NCBI GenBank assembly: GCA_003482555.1 | Contig: DMYQ01000081.1 | Location: forward strand, 17,462-38,527 | DNA: 21,066 nucleotides | Origin: Janthinobacterium sp. | GTDB taxonomy: Bacteria > Pseudomonadota > Gammaproteobacteria > Burkholderiales > Burkholderiaceae_D | Reading direction: 5' to 3' | Part shown: piece by piece, positions 14,689-20,026 of the stretch | How positions within the stretch are numbered: position 1 is the first letter of the stretch | Layout of the letters: each line of letters opens with the position of its first letter | Made by a program: the position numbers and the translations under genes | Notes under the pieces: generated by a model | Told to the model about the DNA's origin: nothing | What the model saw: the letters and a program-made list of their open reading frames with translations, nothing else | The model's database searches: none

Positions 14689-14701
14689 CGATAGGTAAAC
14701 C

Positions 14702-15169
14702 ATGCCCTCCGTCGCCCCCATGAACAGCCTGACCGAAGAGTACGGGCTGATGACAGAACTGTTTGACTTGATGCAACAGGAACAGGCCTTGCTGGTGGCG
14801 GCGGACATCGACGGCTTGACGGAACTCACCGCGCGCAAGACGCCGCTGGTGCAACGCCTGGCGCAACTGTCGCGCAGCCGCCACGCGGCCCTGGGCGCGG
14901 CCGGCCATCCGGCCCGCGAAGAAGGCATGAACGACTGGCTGGCCGCCGAAGGCGACGAAGCCGCCGCCGCGCTCTGGTCGCAATTGCTGGAAGTGACGCG
15001 CGCGGCCAAGGAATTGAACCGGGTGAACGGCATGCTGGTCAATAAACACCTGGCCCATACCCAGGGCGCGCTGAACACCCTGCGTCCGCCGGCCCAGGCC
15101 GGCAATTTCTACGGCCCCAGCGGCCAGACCACGAGCAGCTCGTCCAGCCGGCGCTTCGTCATCGGCTAG
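14702..15169 (+). CDS. flgN: FlgN, FlgK/FlgL export chaperone
   Basis: FlgN is a cytoplasmic, mostly helical chaperone that keeps FlgK and FlgL unfolded and delivers them to the export gate. The 155-residue product is rich in Leu, Glu, Gln and Ala. It has the FlgN pattern LMTELFDLMQQEQALLVAAD and IDGLTELTARKTPLVQRLAQ near the N terminus, and a helix with ELNRVNGMLVNKHLAHTQGA in the C-terminal part. A Ser/Gly-rich tail of about 20 residues follows. The ATG at 14702 has AGGT about seven bases upstream; a second ATG at 14720 is possible. It is cotranscribed with flgM and followed by an intrinsic terminator. Confidence 0.9.
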   Translation: MPSVAPMNSLTEEYGLMTELFDLMQQEQALLVAADIDGLTELTARKTPLVQRLAQLSRSRHAALGAAGHPAREEGMNDWLAAEGDEAAAALWSQLLEVTRAAKELNRVNGMLVNKHLAHTQGALNTLRPPAQAGNFYGPSGQTTSSSSSRRFVIG

Positions 15170-15186
15170 CCAGACGCCCGCGCAAC

Positions 15187-15217
15187 AGCCCGCCGGTTCG
15201 CCATGGCGGGCTTTTTT
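15187..15217 (+). terminator. Intrinsic terminator after flgMN
   Basis: AGCCCGCC (15187-15194) pairs perfectly with GGCGGGCT (15205-15212) around a ten-base loop, and a six-base T-run (15212-15217) follows, 18 bases after the flgN stop. It works in the plus direction only; the minus-strand reading is followed by GTTGC. It ends the flgM-flgN transcript just before the convergent, AT-richer islet. Confidence 0.93.
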
Positions 15218-15230
15218 ACGTCACTACCCG

Positions 15231-15695
15231 CTACCACGTGCAGCTGACCTCGATATTATTGCTTCCATACTTATTTTTCGTATACTTGGCGATGCATTCC
15301 GATACTTTGTCATCAAGGCGTTTACCCAATATAACATTGTTGGAATCCCCATAGCTGCATGCTATCCAGGTGCCATCGGGTGCGCGTTCGGGGCTCAAAT
15401 CGATCCACTTTTCAGTGTATATATTGTTACCGTGACTTGTTGCGTAGTCGGGTTTCAGGAATGTCATCGCCGACGGCGGCCCGTCGGAGAGATCGATCGC
15501 GTGAAGAGCAACGCTGCTGCGCACGGAAGAAGTCCAGCCAGCCGGCGCGCGCGCCAGAGGCAGCGATTCCTGAGGTATTTCGGCGGGGCAATCGATCTGG
15601 TGTGGCGTCCCGCGCGGCGCCGTCGCGTTGACGATCGGAGCAACGATACAGGCGCAAAGAAACATGACCGTTCGCAATGAAAACAGGATAGTCAT
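15231..15695 (-). CDS. Secreted Cys-rich protein resembling the STY0301 family; likely immunity protein
   Basis: The 154-residue product has a signal peptide (hydrophobic core about residues 10-22, VNA cleavage near residue 24). The predicted periplasmic mature part has four Cys (36, 113, 134, 152), an even number that suits two disulfides. The pattern SDGPP (70-74), KWIDL (96-100), W..CSY (110-114) and later Cys is what I recall of STY0301-family proteins, often found next to BPSL0067-family genes; this is recognition by pattern, not by search. It begins three bases after the stop of the putative effector gene and has almost no ribosome binding site of its own, so translation is probably coupled. 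The location and predicted compartment fit an immunity protein against a periplasm-acting toxin; function is inferred. Base composition is clearly AT-richer than the flanking flagellar genes. Confidence 0.7.
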   Translation of the reverse strand: MTILFSLRTVMFLCACIVAPIVNATAPRGTPHQIDCPAEIPQESLPLARAPAGWTSSVRSSVALHAIDLSDGPPSAMTFLKPDYATSHGNNIYTEKWIDLSPERAPDGTWIACSYGDSNNVILGKRLDDKVSECIAKYTKNKYGSNNIEVSCTW

Positions 15696-15698
15696 TGT

Positions 15699-16106
15699 TT
15701 AATTCATTTCAATGATTGAATATGCATCCGCATTGTCGCTCGCGGAAGGCCAGGAGCCGTCTCTGTGCTGCTTCAGCTGGAGAGATCTTATGAAACGCTC
15801 TGAAATATTGCGTACTCGTTGACCCGGCCTATCTTTCCATTGATCCATCACCCAGAATCCACCTGGAGCAGGCCGTAAAAATAGCGCGGCATGATTTCCG
15901 TGCGCCATGCTGAGATACCGCCCGTTGACAAAGGTAGCAATTGCTGTCCCCGGCGATATGCTGGCATCCCCAAGAACGGCGGCGCCAGGCTTCCACCCGC
16001 GATGATTTGGGACGCCCGCATATGACTCAACGAGCGCAACGCATTGGGTTGAGCCGACTTTCGGCTGGTTCTTCAGTTCAGCCACTTGTCCAAAAATGAA
16101 AGGCAT
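15699..16106 (-). CDS. BPSL0067-family protein; probable type VI secretion cargo effector (Cys/His amidase-like)
   Basis: This small protein (135 residues, no signal peptide) matches my memory of the BPSL0067 family: GSTQCVALVESYAGVPN near the N terminus, GTAIATFVNGRYLSMAHGNH AALFL in the centre, WVMDQW after it, and an S..DNADAYSIIEMN end. Cys22 at the start of a helix, His72 before a beta strand and Asp88 in the MDQW motif form a plausible NlpC/P60- or CHAP-like Cys-His-Asp set, the arrangement of peptidoglycan amidases. Lack of a signal peptide, small size and a position 66 bases downstream of hcp fit a cargo carried inside the Hcp tube. The next gene, three bases on, encodes an exported protein. 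AAGGAAAT precedes the ATG. Family assignment is fairly firm; enzymatic role and secretion are inferred. Confidence 0.75.
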   Translation of the reverse strand: MPFIFGQVAELKNQPKVGSTQCVALVESYAGVPNHRGWKPGAAVLGDASISPGTAIATFVNGRYLSMAHGNHAALFLRPAPGGFWVMDQWKDRPGQRVRNISERFIRSLQLKQHRDGSWPSASDNADAYSIIEMN

Positions 16107-16172
16107 GATCGATTTCCTTGGTGGAGTCAGAAGGTAGAAGCGCCGAGGACGCCCGGCGTGACGTTGGATCGC

Positions 16173-16664
16173 TCAGGCAATCTTATTGGCGGACAAGTCC
16201 CAACCGCCAGCAGTGTTGCCGCCGGCACCAGCGCTGATTTTTTGTTGAGTGTATTTCCATTTCACCTTGGAGAACTTCAAGCCGACATGTTCACTGAGGA
16301 TGTCACCTTCCTCGATTTCTGGCGTGATATGGCCAATCAACACGTTTTCCAGCTCGATCTCGAAATACTTGATACGTTCGCCTTGCGCATCGGCGCGCAT
16401 GAATTCCAGCTTCGCCCTCGGGATGGTTTTGCCGGAGGAACAGGTCTGTAGCAACAATGGCGATGCCAGGTCGGCCAATTTGATAAAGCTAACATCGTTG
16501 TGCTCGCAGCGTTCCGCAGTATGACCGCCACCTGTGGATGCGGTGGCGCTCTTTGGCTGGGCAACGTGCCAATGAACCGATGAGCATTCGATCCAGTCGC
16601 GATGCTTGTCGTCAGTCGATTTGCCCTTGATGCCGTCGATTTGTAAATAAACGTCGATAGCCAT
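16173..16664 (-). CDS. hcp: Hcp, type VI secretion system tube protein
   Basis: Hcp forms hexameric rings stacked into the inner tube of the type VI secretion apparatus and can carry small effectors in its lumen. From ATG 16664 the product is 163 residues, the usual length. It begins MAIDVYLQIDGIKGKSTDDK, includes the Gly-rich ASTGGGHTAERCEHNDVSF loop, then LLLQTCSSGKTIPRAKLEFM. It ends with FSKVKWKYTQQKISAGAGGN and GGWDLSANKIA, all standard for the family. GGAGG lies four bases upstream; an in-frame start at 16736 would add 24 unrelated residues. It is the first gene of a three-gene unit and has its own sigma70-like promoter. No other type VI structural gene (vgrG, tssB, tssC, clpV) is in the window, so it is an orphan copy here. 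Confidence 0.95.
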   Translation of the reverse strand: MAIDVYLQIDGIKGKSTDDKHRDWIECSSVHWHVAQPKSATASTGGGHTAERCEHNDVSFIKLADLASPLLLQTCSSGKTIPRAKLEFMRADAQGERIKYFEIELENVLIGHITPEIEEGDILSEHVGLKFSKVKWKYTQQKISAGAGGNTAGGWDLSANKIA

Positions 16665-16668
16665 ATTT

Positions 16669-16673
16669 CCTCC
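16669..16673 (-). promoter_or_regulatory. Strong Shine-Dalgarno site of hcp
   Basis: GGAGG on the minus strand (16673-16669) lies four bases before the hcp ATG at 16664. It fixes the start against the longer open frame from 16736, and predicts high translation, as expected for a tube protein needed in many copies. Confidence 0.85.
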
Positions 16674-16708
16674 AAGAGTGGATTTGTATTGGCAACTATT
16701 ACCCAGCG

Positions 16709-16736
16709 ATTGTAGAGGGAGATTGCGAGGTCTCAA
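16709..16736 (-). promoter_or_regulatory. Sigma70-like promoter of the hcp cassette
   Basis: On the minus strand TTGAGA (16736-16731), a 16-base spacer and TACAAT (16714-16709) match the -35 and -10 consensus at five of six positions each. The predicted start of transcription is near 16701, giving a leader of about 37 bases before the hcp ATG. The cassette thus seems able to be transcribed independently of the flagellar operon upstream. Confidence 0.7.
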
Positions 16737-16893
16737 GGATGAGATCGCCGAACTGACTTGTCGGAATGCTGCGCATCAATGTTACTTCCGCTACGCTCAC
16801 ATGCTGGCCGGGGACGGCATAACGATCCATACGACACGAAAACATATAACTGGCACGGCGAGCAAGATGGCGCGGCACCACGCTGTCGCGCGC
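16737..16893. other. Non-coding spacer between hcp promoter and motD
   Basis: This stretch holds no gene I can support. It is AT-richer near the hcp promoter and becomes GC-rich toward motD. A 6-bp inverted repeat, GGCGCG (16869-16874) with CGCGCC (16889-16894), lies at the motD stop, but no T-run follows, so it is not a clear intrinsic terminator. Readthrough from motD into hcp remains possible. A 60-codon open frame (16699-16881, minus) shows no recognisable motif. The boundary of the inserted islet probably lies here. Confidence 0.5.
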
Positions 16894-17667
16894 CTATTGC
16901 GGGGCGCCGGTGGGCAGCTCGGTGACAGTGTCGGGCAGCGCCGAGAGGATGGTGACGGCGACGCGGCGGTTGCGCGCGCGCCCGTCCGGCGTGGTGTTCG
17001 GCGCCACCGGCAGGTTGGCGCCGTGGCCGACCGCCGTCAGGCGCTCGGCCGCCACCCCGGCATCGATGAACAGGCGCACCACGGCGCTGGCGCGCACCGC
17101 CGACAGTTCCCAGTTGGAGGGAAAGGTGGAATTGCGGATCGGCTGGTCGTCCGTGTGGCCTTCCACCTGCACCGCGTGCGGGTCGTCCTTGAGCAGCACC
17201 GCCACCGCGCGCAGGGCCTGGTTCGATTCGGCCGTCAACCTGGCCTCGCCCGGGTCGAACAGCACACTGGCGTTGATTTCCACGCTCACGCCGCGGCTGT
17301 TCTGCGTCACCCTCACCTTGCCCTCCTTGACCAGCGGCGCCAGCGTCGACAGCAGGTCCTGGGCCAGGCGCGTCATCTGCGAGCGCTCGCGGCGCAGCGC
17401 CTCGGCGCGTTTCTTGATTTGCGGGTTGGGCAGCTGGATCGATTGCGGCGCCTCCATCACGACGGGCGGGGCGCCGCGGCGCAGGCCGAAGGCGTCGCCG
17501 ATGGCGTCCGAAAAGACGCGATAGCGGCCCACGTTGACCAGGGATAGCGCGTACATGACGACGAAGAAGGCGAACAGCAAGGTGATGAAGTCGGCGTAGG
17601 AAATCAGCCAGCGCTCGTGGTTCTCGGGCTCGTCGTCGAACTTCCTGCGCGCGCGCCGCATCTGCAT
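16894..17667 (-). CDS. motD: MotD, MotB-type flagellar stator protein
   Basis: MotD is the peptidoglycan-anchored stator partner of MotC in the second stator pair known from pseudomonads and related bacteria. The 257-residue protein has a basic N terminus and one membrane helix (about residues 20-42, ISYADFITLLFAFFVVMYAL) containing Asp26, the expected ion-binding residue. A periplasmic linker follows, then an OmpA-like domain (about 130-245) with VQVEGHTDDQPIRNSTFPSN, WELSAVRASAVVRLFI and the DGRARNRRVAVTIL peptidoglycan-binding end. The ATG at 17667 lies two bases after motC; a second ATG at 17661 is equally possible. It is the last gene of the flhF-flhG-fliA-motC-motD run before the hcp cassette. 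Confidence 0.92.
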   Translation of the reverse strand: MQMRRARRKFDDEPENHERWLISYADFITLLFAFFVVMYALSLVNVGRYRVFSDAIGDAFGLRRGAPPVVMEAPQSIQLPNPQIKKRAEALRRERSQMTRLAQDLLSTLAPLVKEGKVRVTQNSRGVSVEINASVLFDPGEARLTAESNQALRAVAVLLKDDPHAVQVEGHTDDQPIRNSTFPSNWELSAVRASAVVRLFIDAGVAAERLTAVGHGANLPVAPNTTPDGRARNRRVAVTILSALPDTVTELPTGAPQ

Positions 17668-17669
17668 GG

Positions 17670-18416
17670 TCAGTGCTCGCGCAAAAGACTGGCGACGCGC
17701 TCTTCGATGATGCGCGTATGGTCGCCACTGGCGATGTCGTAAAACACCGCCGCCGTGATTTCATACTGCACCACCGACTGCGAAACGATCGCCTTGAGCT
17801 TGTTGGCCACCGGGTAGAAAAACAGATTGGCCAGGCCGACGCCGTAAATGGTGGAGACGAAGGCGACCGCGATGCCGCTGCCCAGCTTGGCCGGGTCGGT
17901 CAGGTTTTCCATCACGTGGATCAGGCCCAGCACGGCGCCCAGGATGCCGATGGTGGGCGAGTAGCCGGCCGCCGATTCCCAGATCCGCACCGCCTGCCGC
18001 TGCGCCACTTCATAGGCGCTGATTTCAACGTCGAGCAACTGGCGCAGCTTGTCCGGATGGATGCCGTCGATGATCATGCGCAAACCGGTGGCGTTGAACT
18101 TGTCCTCGCTGGCCGTCAGGAAGCGCTCCAGCGAGAGCGGGCCGTCGCGCCGCGCGGCCAGGTTCCACAGGCCGATCTCGCGCGCCAGCGCGGAGCGGCT
18201 GTCGGCCGGCGGCCGGAACACCCACCAGGTCATGCGCAGGCCGCGCAGGAAGGTCGCCAGGCGGGTTTGCAGCAGCACCGCGCCCAGGGTGCCGACGACA
18301 ACGATGGCGAAGGCGGCCGGCTGCAGCAACGACGCCAGCTTGCCGCCTTCGAGGGCGTGGCCGACGAACAGGCCGGCCAGCGCCAGCAGCAGTCCGGCTA
18401 CGCTGGCCCAGTCCAT
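17670..18416 (-). CDS. motC: MotC, MotA-type flagellar stator protein
   Basis: MotC is the four-helix ion-channel stator protein that pairs with MotD. The 248-residue product has two N-terminal helices (about residues 5-22 and 32-50), and a cytoplasmic loop with LERFLTASEDKFNATGLRMI that ends near EISAYEVAQRQAVRIWESA. Then come two more helices, including GYSPTIGILGAVLGLIHVME and LGSGIAVAFVSTIYGVGLAN with FFYPVANKLK, the strongest MotA/TolQ family stretch. The gene overlaps the end of fliA by 19 bases and is followed by motD after two bases. The MotC rather than MotA name rests on the fliA-motC-motD context and the overall style. Confidence 0.9.
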   Translation of the reverse strand: MDWASVAGLLLALAGLFVGHALEGGKLASLLQPAAFAIVVVGTLGAVLLQTRLATFLRGLRMTWWVFRPPADSRSALAREIGLWNLAARRDGPLSLERFLTASEDKFNATGLRMIIDGIHPDKLRQLLDVEISAYEVAQRQAVRIWESAAGYSPTIGILGAVLGLIHVMENLTDPAKLGSGIAVAFVSTIYGVGLANLFFYPVANKLKAIVSQSVVQYEITAAVFYDIASGDHTRIIEERVASLLREH

Positions 18417-19132
18417 GCCTGCTCCCTTAAGGTTGCGCGCAGGCGGGCCACGGCCTGGGTGTGCAGTTGTGAGACGCGCGACTCGGACACGCCCATGACG
18501 GCGCCGATTTCCTTGAGATTCAACTCTTCTTCGTAGTACAAGCCCATGAGGATCTTTTCACGTGGCGGCAGGGCGTCGATGGCGTCGATCACGCACTGCC
18601 GGAAATCGGTGTCGAGCAGGGAGCGCAGCGGGTCGCTGTCCTCGTCGACGCAATGGCGGTCGAGGAAGCTGTCGCTGCCGCCGTCGGCGTCGCGGAAGTC
18701 TTCGTAGTACAGCAATTGGTGGCCGCCGCCGTCGCCCAGCATTTCCTGGTATTCGAGCAGCGACATCTTGAGCAGCTTGGCCACTTCCGACTCGGTTGGC
18801 GGATGGCCCAGGCGCTGCTGCAAGGTGCTCATCGCCACCTCGATCTTGCGCATGTTCTGGCGCATGCTGCGCGGCAGCCAGTCGCTGGTGCGCAGCTCGT
18901 CGAGCATGGCGCCGCGGATGCGCAGCACGGCGTAAGTCTCGAATTGGGCGCCGTGCGTCTCTTCGTAGCGATTGATGGCGTCGAGCAGGCCGATCATGCC
19001 GGCCTGCACCAGATCGTCCACCTCCACCGAGGGCGGCAATTTGGCCTTCATGTGGTGGGCGAGGCGCTTCACCAACGGGATATGCTCCGTCAGTAAATGA
19101 TCCTTGTCCGATTTCCCTTTGACCGTGTACAT
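18398..19132 (-). CDS. fliA: FliA, flagellar sigma factor (sigma28)
   Basis: FliA directs RNA polymerase to the late flagellar promoters, two of which are visible in this window. The 244-residue protein has sigma region 2 (about residues 18-90: HIPLVKRLAHHMKAKLPPSV, VDDLVQAGMIGLLDAINRYE, FETYAVLRIRGAMLDELR). Region 3 follows (about 95-150), then region 4 (about 185-240) with LPPREKILMGLYYEEELNLK and a GVSESRVSQLHTQAVARLRA helix-turn-helix. The ATG at 19132 has only a poor ribosome binding site. The gene follows flhG by 24 bases and overlaps motC. Its antagonist FlgM is encoded at 14374-14688. Confidence 0.97.
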   Translation of the reverse strand: MYTVKGKSDKDHLLTEHIPLVKRLAHHMKAKLPPSVEVDDLVQAGMIGLLDAINRYEETHGAQFETYAVLRIRGAMLDELRTSDWLPRSMRQNMRKIEVAMSTLQQRLGHPPTESEVAKLLKMSLLEYQEMLGDGGGHQLLYYEDFRDADGGSDSFLDRHCVDEDSDPLRSLLDTDFRQCVIDAIDALPPREKILMGLYYEEELNLKEIGAVMGVSESRVSQLHTQAVARLRATLREQAWTGPA

Positions 19133-19156
19133 AGGCTGCTTATTATTAGTTAGGCG

Positions 19157-20026
19157 CTAAAATGCTGGCTGCTCCCCGCGCTGCCAATGGACGCCCCGGG
19201 ACGCCCCGGATGTCCCGGGCAGCGCGAACGCCGGCCCGGACGGCAGGGCAAAACGCCCCGCCAGTTCACGAAACGCGACCGATGCCCCGGCCAGCGGAAA
19301 GGCGTCGACCACGGCGCGTCCCAGGCGCGCGGCGCGATGCAGGTATTCGTCGGCCGGCACCGACCCCATCGAAGTCAGATTCACCGCCAGATAGCGGCTT
19401 GCCGCCTGCGCCATATTATCGTATACCACCTTTGCCTCGCTTGCGGAAGCCCCGGTGACGAGAATTCCGAAGGGACGCCGCCCCAGTTCGTGGTTCAGGC
19501 GCTTGATCATGCAATAGGCGGCCTTGATCGAGGTGGCGCTATTCGACACCTGCACCACGATTTCCGAGCTGGCCATGACCGGCACCGGGAAGCCTTCGTC
19601 GTCGAATTCGCCGTCCACGATGACGATGCCGGTCTGCTTGACCAGTACATCGAAAGCCTTGGCCAGGCGGCGCGCCTCGTCCGGGCGGGCGGCGCCGCGC
19701 AGGCGCCGCGAAGGCGCCATGGTCACCACGCCGAAGCCCTGCGGCACCTGGTGGATGACCTGGTTCAGGGCGCACTCCTGGCGCGCCACGTCGAGCAGGC
19801 TGGCGACGTCTTGCAGGCCGAGACGGGCCGCCACGCCCTCCTCGCCGCCGCCGGCGTCGACCAGCAGCACGTCGTTGCCGGCGCGCGCCAGCGAAGCGCC
19901 CAGGTTGACCAGCATGGCGCCCTTGTCGTCCTGCGGCGTGGCGGAAAGGAAGGTGACGATGCGCGGCTTCGGCCCCGCCAGCATGCGGCGCAGTCCTTCG
20001 GCCTGGTCGAAATCGAAGTTAGCCAA
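19157..20026 (-). CDS. flhG: FlhG (FleN/YlxH), flagellar number regulator with eroded ATPase motifs
   Basis: FlhG is a MinD/ParA-like ATPase that limits flagellar number and stimulates the FlhF GTPase. The 289-residue product starts at TTG 20026, overlapping flhF by eight bases. This start is chosen because GAGGTG lies four bases upstream and because it keeps the DQAEGLRRM segment (residues 7-15), the DQAxxLR-type element known to activate FlhF. The deviant Walker A motif KGGxGKT is not intact: the aligned stretch (residues 28-36) reads SATPQDDKG, keeping only the last Lys. The A' segment is VDAGGG rather than VDADxG. Asp138 in GIVIVDGEF may be the Walker B remnant. The fold signs (VNLGASLARAGNDVLLVDAG) remain, so this is FlhG, but perhaps not a normal ATPase. 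Confidence 0.9.
   Translation of the reverse strand: MANFDFDQAEGLRRMLAGPKPRIVTFLSATPQDDKGAMLVNLGASLARAGNDVLLVDAGGGEEGVAARLGLQDVASLLDVARQECALNQVIHQVPQGFGVVTMAPSRRLRGAARPDEARRLAKAFDVLVKQTGIVIVDGEFDDEGFPVPVMASSEIVVQVSNSATSIKAAYCMIKRLNHELGRRPFGILVTGASASEAKVVYDNMAQAASRYLAVNLTSMGSVPADEYLHRAARLGRAVVDAFPLAGASVAFRELAGRFALPSGPAFALPGTSGASRGVHWQRGEQPAF

Noticed and set aside
16141..16158. CGCCG/CGGCG stem between hcp and the effector gene as an attenuator
   Set aside because: Only five base pairs with a loop of eight and followed by CTTCTACC, too weak to call a terminator.
16699..16881. 60-codon minus-strand frame between motD and hcp as a small gene
   Set aside because: No recognisable motif or good ribosome binding site, and it contains the hcp promoter elements. 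It is possible but not supportable.
19190..19210. ACGCCCCGG tandem repeat at the 3' end of flhG
   Set aside because: Only two 10-base copies within coding sequence of a variable C-terminal tail; easily explained by GC-rich low complexity.
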